A stretch of DNA of 64,000 nt from Nymphaea colorata (taxonomy: Eukaryota; Streptophyta; Magnoliopsida; Nymphaeales; Nymphaeaceae), in NCBI RefSeq assembly GCF_008831285.2, contig NC_045144.1, positions 7,787,886 to 7,851,885 of the forward strand, given 5' to 3'. Below the pieces are notes generated by a model that saw only the letters and a program-made list of their open reading frames with translations, was not told the DNA's origin and made no database searches. Position 1 is the first letter of the stretch. Every line of letters begins with the position of its first letter. Position numbers and translations under genes: made by a program. This document shows, piece by piece, positions 33,104-39,994 of this stretch.

Positions 33104-35748
33104 CCATGAGAATTACACATTTAAGATTGTAACAAGCAAGCTGTATGAAATATAGTGTATCCTGATGCGTATGATACCTGTGTTATGTAACATAACTATG
33201 AAGAGAAACAATATGGTACACCCTAGAACTAATTTCGAGGGTGTAATTGTACTGTGCTGGTGTAACTAAGGATATCCTCATACACCATGGTATGACACAG
33301 GATGTAACTTAAGTTACACCTTGAGCACATAAAAAGGTGTGTTCTTTTTTGGACATAAATTTATATAAGTTTCTAAAGGTTGAATATTAAATACACAGAA
33401 ACGCATTCTTACACATTTATAAGGCTGATTTCATGCAATGAAATAAAGCAGTTCGTGGTTTTCCATATAACAGCCTATCTTTTGTCCTCCAAAATAAAGA
33501 CTGTCAAGCTTAATGGATGTTAAGCTGTTTCAAGGCAGAGTCGGTCACAAATAATAAAAGCTTAGTTATACTGACCCCATTTAAGTACTTGGGAATAGTT
33601 TAAGTGGTCAATTTTGATTATTACCATGAAAGTGTGCATGTTCTACATAGCACATACTTGTTATCTTCTTATGTTTATAAATTCATCTTTTTTCATGAAC
33701 AGAATACGTTTCCTATTTTTTCCAATTATTTTATTTTTATATGTTTTTAATTTTCTATGAATTTTAATATTAAACATTAAATTCACAATTTTTTAATATT
33801 ATGCTGCGTATATAACTTTGGAACGAAATGATATGGGTTACTTTGTACTTTTTACAACATCAGTAACAAGCAGCAATCCAGCTAGTCTTGCACAGCTTGA
33901 ACAAAGTAATCAGCCTGACGCTCAGGAAATACCTCCCAAAAATTGATGAAGAGAAACTAAACGTGGAAAAACCAAAGGACTTAGAACAACCTGCAAGCTA
34001 AGCAATCATGTAGTGTGATTTTGACAGGTTCACTTTGAGACTGACTTTTCTGAGATAGCAACTTTTGTTGGCCCTGCAAAATGAACAGATCCACCAGACA
34101 AATAAAATTAGCTCAACTCAACTATATTTAGATATCATGTTTAAGTGCCATACTTTAGCATGAAAATGGCACCAATATCATGCAACAAAGACAAGTTTGA
34201 CATTTCATAAATCGTGTTGATTATGAACGTTTGCCTACTGATGGTAAAAGCTAAACTGATTGCATAGAATTTATCTATTCATCTTGATTACTGCCTAGTA
34301 ATCTTCCACTATCTGTGTCCGAGGCATGGTGACAATAAAATAATTCTGGATCGATGTAAAATGTAATGGCATTATAGCAACTTGAAACCTCATTCTCTCA
34401 TTTTCATGTTAAGGGTTAACCTTCCATTAAGCTCCATTGCAAGTATGTTAATATGTCTGTGTCTAGTGCCTAGTGCCTACATATATATAATCTCTAGATC
34501 ATTCCACAACAAATATGAGGACCAGTGCCCACCCGGTGTTTTTAAGTTTTTCTGTTAATAACCACATAGAGGGATGTCCAAAATTGAAAAAATTAAGAAA
34601 AAAAATGATGAATTGTATAAGTGTGGATCAAATTTATCATCTGAAAAACCCAAACCCTTAAAACCCTATTGAAATCCATACTAGCAAATCATGATATTTA
34701 TATTTTTGAACATATATATAAAGGGTGTGGGTCCAACTGAGACTGGTTTTATCAATCCTTTTCTTCCTTCCTCTTCCCGTTTCTTTTTTTCCTTGTTACG
34801 ACCATATTCTCCATCACCAGATTGGCGAATCCTTGACAGGGAAAGAGACTTGAAAAGCCAGTCACATTTTGGGACTGTGTTACTCATTTATCATATATGC
34901 ATAGCAGAGAGGCCTGCATGCGCATTTACTGTCGCGCGTTGCGTATCAATCTCTCTGACATCAATAAACCATAAAAGTTCTACAGCATCGCTGGCAGTAT
35001 ACCGAACAAAGACATGAGCTAATTTTATCTGCAATACAGAAGAAAAAGAGTTCTATTGGTAAGAGAAAGTGTTATTGACTTATTGTCTAAATTTAGACTT
35101 GAAGATCACCAGTCCTCCTTCAATAAGAAAGATCGTGAGTTCAATATCTCCATAGTGGAGAGCACAAATGCAAGAAACTCCTAGAATTTCAAACTTCCCG
35201 TACGAAATCAAAAAATGATTCGGACGTCATCATCACATTCGCGAACTATCCTATTGATATATTTAATTCAACAATTAAGGGCCGCTAATGTGAGATCCTG
35301 CGATTGTGATACTACTTCGGTTTCACTAAATATTTTACATAAGCCACTAAAAAGGAAAATCCTAGAGACCAGCTGTCATCTCTCTTCATGAATGGACTAC
35401 TAATTAAAAACCCATCTCATTTACTGATGCAGCAAACGGCTCGGACTAATTTGATCTCTATCTATCATAAAGGCCAGAAATCCTGTAATCATTAAAATCA
35501 ATGCAGATTTCCGTAATTTCCAACATCCCCATAACATCAGTCCCATGTCCTTTATGAAAAATACAAACTTAAACGACTATAGCAGAGGGGAAACGACCGT
35601 AACAAATGAGGAAAAAGAAGTGTACGATTCTCACCTCTTCTCTGGAAGAAGCTTTCTTTCCCTTGAAGGGAATGATACACGCCTGCGAAGGAGCGATGAA
35701 GTCGTTCAAATCCGCTAGTCTCAAAGCCGGTGAGAATTTCTCAGACAT
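9197..35748 (-). CDS. NAR1: NAR1, cytosolic iron-sulfur assembly factor (Fe-only hydrogenase-like)
   Basis: Nar1/IOP1 family protein of the cytosolic Fe-S assembly (CIA) pathway, which bridges the early scaffold and the late targeting complex (family knowledge). Exons on the minus strand: 35748-35635, 34073-33991, 32875-32719, 16661-16487, 16010-15884, 14379-14199, 13705-13656, 13526-13355, 11572-11446, 11360-11269, 9349-9197. They sum to 1431 nt, 476 residues, close to the Arabidopsis length, and every splice phase joins. N-terminal cluster cysteines: C24, C62, C65, C68 (DCLACSGC). Hydrogenase-like cluster cysteines: C175 (SSACPGW), C231 (VMPCYDKK), C393 and C397 ([12 protein letters not shown]). 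The protein ends in a Trp (LSNW), the Trp-ended tail expected of CIA clients and factors. Start chosen at MSEKFS, the family N terminus. Intron 3 (16662-32718, 16,057 bp) contains a pararetrovirus and a copia element. Nothing in the coding exons suggests inactivation. Confidence 0.95.
10281..11011. mobile_element. hAT-type non-autonomous DNA transposon (MITE), 731 bp
   Basis: Ends are CTAAGTCACACG on the left and its near inverse CATGTGACATAG on the right. They are flanked by an 8-bp target duplication with one mismatch, CCTTTAAC at 10273-10280 and CCTTTAAT at 11012-11019; 8 bp is typical of the hAT superfamily. Both subterminal regions are rich in GCACCCG/CGGGTGC words, and the middle is AT-rich. 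There is no transposase. It sits in NAR1 intron 10. Confidence 0.75.
11095..11199 (+). repeat. Three tandem copies of a 35-bp unit
   Basis: The unit containing GTTCAGGCAGCTCACAACAT recurs at 11101, 11136 and 11171, an exact 35-bp period with essentially no divergence. It lies in NAR1 intron 10, about 70 bp beyond the exon 10 donor at 11268, and is probably a recent slippage or unequal-exchange product. Confidence 0.9.
12301..13036. mobile_element. MULE-like MITE with an 11-bp flanking duplication
   Basis: The element starts ATGTTGTAAAAGGC and ends GAATAACACT, whose inverse is a loose terminal match. It is flanked on both sides by ACATGAAACCA (12290-12300 and 13037-13047). A duplication of 9-11 bp fits Mutator-like elements. 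The interior is AT-rich with repeated ATCATA/GTATGATA words and no transposase. It lies in NAR1 intron 8. A truncated relative sits at 23036-23169 inside the pararetrovirus. Confidence 0.65.
14632..14735 (+). repeat. Two-copy direct repeat, about 53 bp
   Basis: A block beginning ACACCAATGAAATCTAAATC and ending in GATTCAATGGAT occurs twice in succession in NAR1 intron 5. It is a simple local duplication with no coding content. Confidence 0.85.
16925..17690 (+). pseudogene. Pararetroviral RT N-terminal flank joined to RNase H (decayed)
   Basis: Remnant of a Caulimoviridae polymerase. The upstream part has the INPDLRIKT-type motif and a helix ending in LLNLKVI that normally precede the reverse transcriptase palm. 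The RT core is absent: within a few codons the frame passes to an RNase H domain with TDGSH, then [17 protein letters not shown], and an [15 protein letters not shown] stretch near its end. Several stop codons and frameshifts break it. Orientation is opposite to NAR1, whose intron 3 contains it. Family placement is secure from RNase H plus the neighbouring coat and movement protein remnants; the genus is not. Confidence 0.8.
17694..19040 (+). pseudogene. Pararetroviral 3' ORF of unknown function, left copy (broken)
   Basis: Starts [20 protein letters not shown] and stays open for 99 codons to 17990. It then continues in pieces, separated by stops and frameshifts, through frames at 18459-18641 and 18792-19040. 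The ATG lies inside the 3' end of the RNase H frame, in another frame, so the two genes overlapped. The first 100 residues are charged and probably helical; later pieces are basic and Lys-rich, with a YVCG motif. I do not recognise the family; by position it is a last ORF, where other caulimovirids carry a transactivator or an unknown protein. A second copy lies at 20729-22199 (-). Confidence 0.65.
19190..19560 (+). promoter_or_regulatory. Pararetroviral intergenic region with promoter and poly(A) signal
   Basis: Follows the 3' ORF. TATAAATA lies at 19367-19374 and an AATAAA poly(A) signal at 19543-19548, about 145 bp beyond the expected start site. This close promoter/poly(A) pairing is how pararetroviruses make a terminally redundant genomic RNA. 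About 19190-19310 is repeated in inverse orientation at 20575-20695, but the TATA part is present only here. It points rightward, antisense to NAR1. Confidence 0.65.
19660..20360 (-). pseudogene. Pararetroviral 30K-type movement protein fragment (frameshifted)
   Basis: Lies in the spacer between the inverted arms. The longest clean piece is 19767-20108, 113 codons. It carries motifs of the caulimovirid movement protein core: [17 protein letters not shown] just upstream in the same frame, then [11 protein letters not shown], a TRGYE motif and a LLVSVATV strand. A one-base slip near 20190 separates it from an upstream stretch containing [18 protein letters not shown] further shift near 19770 separates it from a C-terminal stretch reading [16 protein letters not shown]. 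Movement proteins of this family form tubules through plasmodesmata. The copy is inactive. Confidence 0.7.
20729..22199 (-). pseudogene. Pararetroviral 3' ORF of unknown function, right copy (broken)
   Basis: Second copy of the [13 protein letters not shown], open from 22199 down to 21879 (106 codons), then broken, with further pieces at 21769-21984, 20904-21098 and 20729-20980. The first 75 residues differ from the left copy at only a few positions. The reading then leaves the left copy's frame because of a small indel. Function not recognised. Confidence 0.65.
22230..22925 (-). pseudogene. Pararetroviral RT N-terminal flank joined to RNase H, right copy
   Basis: Same content and order as 16925-17690: a 105-codon open piece (22608-22925) with INPDLRIKT and [16 protein letters not shown], then RNase H sequence with QTDGSH and [17 protein letters not shown]. 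The RT core with its YxDD motif is missing at exactly the same place as in the left arm. A frameshift near 22615 separates the two parts. Confidence 0.78.
23036..23169 (-). mobile_element. Truncated MULE-like MITE fragment
   Basis: On the minus strand this begins CAATGTTATAAAAGGCGTAG and is rich in CGATACG words. The start matches the element at 12301-13036 (CAATGTTGTAAAAGGC). It interrupts the viral coat-protein reading shortly after its acidic SDSES stretch, and its own frame supplies the last 26 or so codons of the open frame that ends at 23091. The other end is unclear. Confidence 0.55.
23170..23931 (-). pseudogene. Pararetroviral coat protein, C-terminal part
   Basis: Caulimovirid coat protein remnant, continuing on the other side of the copia insertion. 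It shows a [20 protein letters not shown] stretch, then a basic region ([17 protein letters not shown]), then a zinc knuckle C-x2-C-x4-H-x4-C at 23289-23330 ([14 protein letters not shown]), then an acidic SDSES patch. This order is standard for caulimovirid capsid proteins. There are at least two breaks: an indel near 23712 and the copia element at 23931/23932. Beyond the acidic patch a MITE fragment follows; protease and RT core are missing. Confidence 0.8.
23932..24218 (+). repeat. 5' LTR of the copia element, 287 bp
   Basis: Starts TGTTAGAATATATTG and ends TTTCTACA, giving the usual TG...CA ends. The 3' LTR (28875-29161) has the same length and differs at only four positions by direct reading (three near the CCC-GTC stretch about 60 bp in, one at GAGATAAG/GAGTTAAG). 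It is preceded by ATAAG; ATAAA follows the 3' LTR, a 5-bp target duplication with one change. Confidence 0.95.
24219..24230 (+). other. Primer binding site of the copia element
   Basis: TGGTATCAGAGC starts immediately after the 5' LTR. It is complementary to the 3' end of initiator tRNA-Met, the primer used by most plant copia elements. Confidence 0.95.
24270..24560 (+). repeat. GC-rich imperfect tandem repeats in the copia leader
   Basis: Between primer site and gag lies about 290 bp of imperfect repeats built from words such as GCCGCCGTTGCTGTTCCCAG and CCGTCGTTCCCAGCGCCGTCG. Open frames on both strands here (Pro/Ser-rich on +, Gly/Ala-rich on -) are by-products of composition, not genes. 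The repeats may form structure in the genomic RNA leader. Confidence 0.75.
24582..28880 (+). CDS. Copia gag-pol polyprotein, 1432 aa, intact
   Basis: Single open frame coding capsid, protease, integrase, RT and RNase H. The first in-frame ATG (MADTAMPKL) is at 24582; the frame opens slightly earlier at a TTG. In order: gag with a zinc knuckle (C253, C256, H261, C266); protease DSGA at 354-357; integrase with zinc-binding HLGH/CEVCQ near 490-525 and the DDE triad D549, D612, E648 (35 residues between the last two); RT active site YVDDMIV with D1111 and D1112; RNase H with SDADWAGC (D1275) and a C-terminal [11 protein letters not shown] motif. The stop codon lies six bases inside the 3' LTR. 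No frame break was seen, so the element may be mobile or only recently silenced. Confidence 0.95.
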   Translation: MADTAMPKLDDALDTGSNTKGENLPVHVTSIRLNKDNYLSWFAALEIGITSRGRLHYITGEKPAPSKTDSQWPTWALEDSQVKVWIISSVSADIQPLILRKSTAYDMWTVLARMYGRKKRVLRAYQIKRSIYALKQDDLSVASFYAALKTKWEELDYHVNDDWKCGVDHALYWEKEWMDRTFIFLGGLRDEFETIRSQILNCDEIPGIEEVYARIESEEQRRQIMHIDSHQGSSPAAFVSHTSGTGQRPTRRCSHCNKVGHSDDFCWDLHPEKRLVRGRPPPHRRASSVPEPSPGSSNVAKSKLSSYQLRELQAYISRLSTQDDASTSEGAKLAQALVATSDQGNSSLGDWIVDSGATHHMTGDPTMFQEYKLTSGQQRVSMADGSSISVAGKGSLSLLNKYCLHNALHVPNIPVNLLSVSSITKELNCNLIFSADRCFLQDLGTGQKIGIGSAIDGLYRLPVRVASALISATSGQLPGVEARSVIMRWHERLGHLPFQLLRKLFPRMFHSVSLDTFACEVCQLSKHVRASYPISFNKANRPFALVHSDVWGPSGVPTCRGFHYFMTLIDDYSRCTFVYLLKERSEVPDIVKNFVAFVETQFQTTVQAFRTDNAREYVSQSLDDLLRSKGIIHETSCGYTPPQNGVAERKNRHLLNVTRAIMFQRHVPKRYWGDALLTSAHLINRMPTRVLDGHSPYYVLWPTQNPWPLTPRVFGCVCFVHDHRPTLKKLDPRSIKAVFLGYSSTQKGYRCVDPSTSRVYVSRDVTFHEHEAYFPANPLQGECLGDGREEYSSHQLIQFMDFLDYTVSSPSVEDVVSEDRDSQMEGDPVEEQSRDHLFGQVYSRKKKDVMEDVDVTNPNLPNLVTSPDDPSPMNEELPIALRKGTRSCTSHPIQRFVSYAKLSKDYKCFVTSLSMAVIPRSVEDARKDPKWLQAMTEEMDALEKNNTWEVVDIPKGTHLVGSKWVFNVKYKPDGTVERYKARLVAKGFSQKYGIDYLETFAPVAKLKTVRVILALAVQKKWSMDQLDVKSTFLNGHLEEEVYMSMPPGYARNGKCCYLKKALYGLKQSPRAWFERLRVVMKTNGYKQGNGDHTLFIKQRNGLVSLLLVYVDDMIVTGDDEGEKRKMKETLAAEFDLKDLGKLRYFLGIEIARSETGLVMSQRKYTLDLLKETGKLGCRPFLTPMESGTRISIKSGTILDEEEKGRYQRLVGKLIYLTLTRPDITYAVGVLSQFMHAPTDCHWKSVEKVLGYLKNDPGKGLLYTRQDQLSIEGYSDADWAGCTDTRRSTTGYCIFLGGNLVVWRSKRQEVCSRSSAEAEYRAVAMGVTEMLWLKILLADIGVKMEEKMRMYCDNKSAINLANNPVMHDRTKHVEIDRHFIRERIDSKELILPYMKSEDQVADVLTKSLCTSQFEKNVSKLGMFDMYAKLEGEC
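28864..28874 (+). other. Polypurine tract of the copia element
   Basis: TTGAGGGGGAG abuts the 3' LTR start at 28875. It is the expected plus-strand priming site and overlaps the last codons of gag-pol. Confidence 0.9.
28875..29161 (+). repeat. 3' LTR of the copia element, 287 bp
   Basis: Same length as the 5' LTR, about 98.6% identical by direct comparison (four substitutions, no indel). The gag-pol stop codon TAG occupies its bases 4-6. Confidence 0.95.
29196..29728 (-). pseudogene. Pararetroviral coat protein, N-terminal/core part
   Basis: Caulimovirid capsid core: starts near [20 protein letters not shown], passes through [15 protein letters not shown] and reaches the LPGALGKE...[10 protein letters not shown] stretch, then breaks off at about 29197. 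From there about 350 bp of the same gene is repeated (the 29162-29196 piece plus 23617-23931), so the coat gene carries an internal tandem duplication, and the copia element later inserted into the second copy. Small indels also break the frame near 29525. Confidence 0.8.
29729..30345 (-). pseudogene. Decayed pararetroviral polyprotein between 84-codon ORF and coat core
   Basis: AT-rich viral sequence linking the ORF at 30346-30600 to the coat protein. Open pieces are short and acidic, resembling the spacer before a caulimovirid capsid domain. No motif was recognised, and several stops and shifts break any reading. Confidence 0.5.
30346..30600 (-). pseudogene. Start of pararetroviral capsid-containing ORF (84 codons open)
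   Basis: Begins MEDEAIIKP. Its ATG overlaps the TAA stop of the preceding ORF as TAATG (30598-30602), a coupling of the kind seen between adjacent caulimovirid ORFs. The 84 open codons are acidic, with an ELEDLIK end, and run into decayed sequence that leads to the coat-protein core, so it is probably the N terminus of the capsid/pol ORF. Sequence beyond is broken. Confidence 0.55.
30600..31046 (-). CDS. Pararetroviral coiled-coil protein, 148 aa, possibly virion-associated
   Basis: An uninterrupted 148-codon frame, remarkable in such decayed surroundings. The N-terminal 45 residues contain an [19 protein letters not shown] stretch. The C-terminal half is a probable coiled coil, with heptad-like Leu/Ile/Asn spacing from [20 protein letters not shown] to [14 protein letters not shown]. 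Size, position and coiled coil resemble the virion-associated protein of caulimovirids; this is inference, not a recognised match. The ATG lies four bases after an upstream stop (31051-31053), and its own stop overlaps the next ATG. It may be open by chance in a dead element. Confidence 0.5.
   Translation of the reverse strand: MNKFDYLDLSLPHDRCSITHKCYFGNTFQHEFHNNESHLNTIIVVIISLGKNLKENDKSDTRIFDTIASSLQNKNKLLKDLTGNLDDQKSQVNDLIKSLNKFPICQTLNLQERLEFVENNMNHRFNEINIKLEKIENMITNLEKLILS
31210..31710 (-). pseudogene. Pararetroviral dUTPase-like domain (stop and frameshift)
   Basis: Trimeric-dUTPase motifs appear in order on the minus strand: motif 1 RAAGYDLES near 31583-31557, with [13 protein letters not shown] after it; motif 2 as a degenerate SRSGL near 31470; motif 3 [13 protein letters not shown]; motif 4 RDRIAQLIL; motif 5 TKGFGSFGI near 31240-31215. 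One in-frame stop just before motif 2 and a one-base loss just after it break the reading, and motif 4 needs a further shift. dUTPases hydrolyse dUTP and keep uracil out of DNA; such domains are known in a few badnaviruses. The ORF starts within about 70 bp of the primer site, so it was the first gene of the genome. It is too decayed to function. Confidence 0.75.
31761..31777 (-). other. Pararetroviral primer binding site (tRNA-Met type)
   Basis: On the minus strand TGGTATGAGAGCCTGGT matches the tRNA-Met primer consensus TGGTATCAGAGC with one mismatch. In caulimovirids this site marks position 1 of the circular map, just before the first ORF, which fits the dUTPase-like ORF that follows. Confidence 0.75.
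31829..31946. repeat. Inverted repeat upstream of the viral primer site
   Basis: Two 29-nt arms, 31829-31857 and 31918-31946, pair with 27 of 29 matches around a 60-nt loop. Core words are CAGTCAGACACCATGAT and ATCATGGTGTCTGACC. In viral sense the hairpin lies about 50 nt before the primer site, where the caulimovirid RNA leader carries its large stem-loop. It may also mark the edge of the insertion. Confidence 0.75.
33060..33097. repeat. (TC)n microsatellite
   Basis: About 19 uninterrupted TC units in NAR1 intron 2. The Arg/Glu-rich frame read across it on the minus strand is an artefact. Confidence 0.95.
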
Positions 35749-35800
35749 CTCGGGCTCCTCTGAAGCGCGACTCGAGAGAGAGACAAAGAGGACGAACAGA

Positions 35801-35904
35801 GTTAGGGTTCCGAGAGCCGAAAAGACGGCGTCGAGGGAGAAGTCGACAGAGAAATGGAAGAACAGAACAAGACATGAAGACGCCAGAGAAATCGCCCATT
35901 TATA
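35801..35904 (-). promoter_or_regulatory. NAR1 promoter and 5' leader signals
   Basis: On the minus strand a TATAAAT box (35904-35898) is followed directly by GGGC, making an AATGGGC site II-like word. A telo-box-like GAACCCTAAC lies at 35809-35801, about 50 bp before the ATG at 35748. Telo-box and site II pairs are common in plant housekeeping promoters. Transcription probably starts near 35870. Confidence 0.55.
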
Positions 35905-37539
35905 CCCAGACGCAAGGACTTCCCGATTTCTCTCGACCGTTGTATTAAATAAAATTGCGTAAGACCTACTATTCGATTACGTATTACAATAGCACCCCCA
36001 AATAAAGAGAAATTTGAAACTCACGATCAACGCTTTTTTAAATTCCAAACAAGGATCACCTTGAGATAAGAAAATCTAATATCACTCATGAGGATGCGCA
36101 AATATCCTTAAAGGGCCATTGAAATAAACAGTTACTCCGTGGTCCATACAACTTTAGCCATAGTTGCTAATTGTGAACAAGCAAAGTCTAGTAGTTTGAT
36201 AAAGGTTTGATTCTTGAACAAGTTTTGATATGGTTATATGTCCATTCTCAATGACAACAAAGAGTACCAATCTTTTGGAATATGTCAATCTTACTCAATT
36301 AGGAGATGCACACACAAGATGCTCTATCGCGTTTTTATGTTTGTGTGAATGCACATATTTTTTTCATAAATCCAGCTTATCAATGTATTTTATATGTCTA
36401 TAAATGTGAATCTTCAACTTATAATAGGTTTGTCAGCTTATAGAACTTGATCAACATATATTTTGAACAGGATGTATATGGTTGTATTTATCAGAAAAAC
36501 ATAAAGTATTGGGAAGAGCAATAGGGAGGCACAATTTAAGGATCTTGGTGATCTATCCCTAAAATTCTAATCTCTTGTTTTAATTAGTAAGGTATCCCTC
36601 TTTTTGGGCGAGTAGGGGGAGACCTTACTGTTCACTTAAAGGACGAAGCCCTATTAACCTCTTATCTTTATGGTACATGACTTGCGTTTAGTGTCTCGAG
36701 GTGTTACTCATACAACATTCAACTTGTGCATCAGTAGTTTCCTTTTTACTGTTTTACAACAAAGGAAGCTGACACTCTTGGTATTCAAAACAAAGATTGA
36801 CTACCTATCAACCCCTACTTCATTCATTGCACAAACTCTTTTAAGGATAGTAAGGTGTCCTTCTTTGAAAACTTCACATAAAAAACAATGGTTAATATTC
36901 TAGGTACTAAAGTGCAAATACCTTTCATTTTAAATACTATAAAATAAATAATTTATTATATTAAAGCATAGGAAGCCCTTGTGAGTAAGTGAAGTTCCCG
37001 CGTATAAAAATGCACTTAGGTCAATGCTGTTTAAAAAATGTTCACCTATTCCTCCATGATCCACCCACTTTGTATGCTTTTCTAGTATAGATGGTCAGCT
37101 CAGCCAGATTTTGCCTTTTATTCCACAATTTGAAATTGAACCACTCAAATATTTATATGTTTGAAAAAAAACATTAAATGCATAAATTAAACTCTATAGA
37201 GATTTTAAAATCAATAGTTTTATACTGATAGATATGAAGGGTCTTGACATTAATCCGTGTGCATGGGATTGAAGCTTTTTCCTTCAAACTAATAGGTTCA
37301 GCTATCTAAATTTACCCATGTAGTTAAATAAAATAATTGCAAGAATATGATCAAAGTGTAAAAATGACCATAAATATTACTTGGTCCAAGCCATAATATA
37401 TATATATAAATTGAATGGTGTTTCTGGTTACACCTTTTTGTCATTATTTTTCTCTTTAGCATCCATTTGTTTTACGTGAACGGTTGCTGGTTAGATGACT
37501 AGGTGACTGTAGATAACCAGTCACCTTCACTCATATATA

Positions 37540-37811
37540 TAGTTAGAGGGGTAAATTGACTAGATTTGAATCCGATATACATTTACCAATTTATCAGATA
37601 TATTAAGATTTGAAATGGTGCTTGAATAACGACGACCAAAAGTTTCACTGCATTTGAATCCAATTTTTGAGTTTGCAATTCCAATCTGACTTTCAAATCT
37701 ACAATCAAATCTAAACCACATTAGATGTTTTATCTAACACCAAATTTATAGAATTTTTTTTTTCAAGAGTTCAATCTAATATCTGATCTGAATTTGATCC
37801 ATTGACATCCC
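37540..37811. mobile_element. Decayed hAT-type repeat
   Basis: The right end reads CATTGACATCCCTAG. Its inverse, CTAGGGATGTCAATGGATC, loosely matches the left end near AGGGGTAAATTGACTAGATT. The interior is rich in GAATTTGATC/GATTTGAAT words. No clear target duplication was seen. Similar TTGACATCCCTA or GGATGTCAA ends occur near 7805 and 50452. Confidence 0.4.
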
Positions 37812-37992
37812 TAGCTGGATAAAGTCCAAAACATCGAATGCATCACATTTTTTATTTCTTAAAAAATCTACAGATTGGTGGAGTTCCTAATCTAGGAATT
37901 TGCAAACAATCTCCTTGTCAGCAGAATCTTGGTGAACTTCGACCAGAAAACACGACAAGTATGTGGTTGCCACCCCTCAATGCCGTCGGGAC

Positions 37993-38215
37993 TAGGGGCG
38001 GAAGGAGGGGGGGCCGGCCTAGGCCATGGTCTCACCCTAGCTAAGTAAAAACAAAAAAAAAATTATATTAAAAAATTTGAAAATTTTTAGTTGTCTAATG
38101 TATTTTTTGTATTCTGATTTAGTTTGACCCTACTCGCATAAATTCGTTGGGCTGTTTGGCCTAGTTGAATGACCGTTTGGCCCACCCTTGAAAAAAAATC
38201 CTGACTCCGCCCCTG
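37993..38215. mobile_element. hAT-type MITE, 223 bp, with exact target duplication
   Basis: Left end TAGGGGCGGA and right end TCCGCCCCTG are inverted repeats (9 of 10). GTCGGGAC is present on both sides (37985-37992 and 38216-38223), an exact 8-bp duplication. The interior is AT-rich with a GGCCTAGGCCATGG block. A decayed relative is at 59820-59996. Confidence 0.85.
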
Positions 38216-39295
38216 GTCGGGACAGTCTTGTGAGGCATCTCCAGCAGCCCAAATCCAAAGACGCAGGATTGAAACTTATCCAACGTTTTCATTTTAAAGA
38301 TCCTTGTGGTCCCTTTGGATCCTACCTCTGGCATCAGCTACTTTGCAAAGTTGACCAATTTTATGCACCCTACCTCTGGCATCAGCTACTTTGCAAAGTT
38401 GACCAATTGACAGAAGGAAATACGTAAGGGAGAAGAATAACTTAACTGAGCGTGCAATTTTATAGTATAAAACTTAAAAATTTTTGTTTTTTTAGTTGGA
38501 AAAAAAAAAAAGGGAAGGCATGGGGGCTTATAGAGTCATCCAGAGAGGGTAAGGATATCGAATCCATTTGAAAGTGTAATTTAGGTTGCATTCATATGGT
38601 TTTTAGTCTTTGTTTTATAAGTGAAGAGAAGCCATGAATGTTTTGCTATATATATGTGTTTTCCTTACCAATAAATGCAGGTCAACTACAAATGAGTTTG
38701 CAATAGTCGATTTTTATGTACTTATGAGTCATTAGATCATTCGGAATGTTTCATGAATCTCTCAAAAAATAGGTAAATTCATGAAACACTGTAACTAGAA
38801 TTCCATGAATTTGTCACAATCTTTGAAATAGATTCATGAGACACCGACTGTTGTTTTCTTTGTTGCTTAAATGAAATAACGTGACATAAGATACTTACAT
38901 CATGGACATTCTTCTCACCTAGTAAAGTGAGGGGAAAAGAATCTATGCCCTATCAAACAGGGCAAAGGGATGAACAGTATGAGAAAGTGAATAACAAGTC
39001 CAACCCGTGAGCGCTCAACTTTATGTATGCAGTGAACTCGTCTGCTGTAAAGACTAGTAGTGCACATGAGTTATTCTAACCTCCAAACATGCCTCAAGGT
39101 TGTGTTTGATGATGAGAGATATCCTCCAACCAGACGGAATATCCAACCTTCCATCCGCTCATTTTCGTGTAAAACAAGAGGAAGGTTGTCAAATTCGTCC
39201 TCAATGCAAGTTCATCGTGTTTGAGAGAGCATTGCACTGATCGGACATTCTTCAACCAATATGAAGAATGCCATGCCTATCAAACATCCTAAGAG

Positions 39296-39994
39296 TAGGG
39301 CTGTACAATGAGTCAAGCCAACTTGGGCACAACTCAAACTCACTCGAAACAACTCAGCTCGTCCTTGACTCGTTTATAAACGAACTGAATTTGAGTTTAC
39401 AAAGATATTCAAAACGAAAAATGAGTCGAGTCCGAGTTTTAGGAACTCGACTCATGTATACTCGACTCGATTTGCAAATTGGTACTGTATATAATATTAT
39501 CAAAACCGGTTTTATAAGTTACACGAGTTAATTATTACACGAGTTAACGCTAAATGAGTTAAATGGTTTAAATAAGTTGAGTTCGACCTTGATTTTGTGT
39601 AGTCGAGTCGAGTCGAGCTCGAGCTTGTTATAAGGATCTCGACTATGAATTAACGTTTACACGAGTTAACGCTAAATGAGTTAAATGAGTCGTGTTCGAG
39701 CTCGATTTTGTGCAGTCGAGTCGAGCTCGAGCTTGTTATAAGGATCTCGACTATGAATTAACGTTTACACGAGTTAACGCTAAATGAGTTAAATGAGTTG
39801 TGTTCGAGCTCGATTTTGTGCAGTCGAGTCAAGCTCGAGCTTGTTATAAGGATCTCGACTATGAATTAACGTTTACACGATTTTGTGCAGTCGAGTCGAG
39901 CTCGAGCTTGTTATAAGGATCTCGACTCGAGTTTGAGCCGAGTCGAGCTTGAGCTGTCCAAGCTCAACCTCGACTCTCCTCGTGTGCAGCCCTA
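39296..39994. mobile_element. hAT-type MITE, 699 bp, with internal 108-bp tandem repeats
   Basis: Left end TAGGGCTGTACA and right end TGTGCAGCCCTA are near-perfect inverted repeats. CCTAAGAG flanks both sides exactly (39288-39295 and 39995-40002). Inside, GTTATAAGGATCTCGACT recurs at 39627, 39735, 39843 and 39910, giving two full 108-bp periods and a shortened 67-bp one. The sequence is dominated by GAGTCGAGCTCGAGC words and has no transposase. Relatives without clear ends occur at about 2456-2765 and 41018-41464. Confidence 0.88.

Noticed and set aside
32895-33107. Arg/Glu repeat protein on the minus strand
   Set aside because: Translation of a (TC)n microsatellite.
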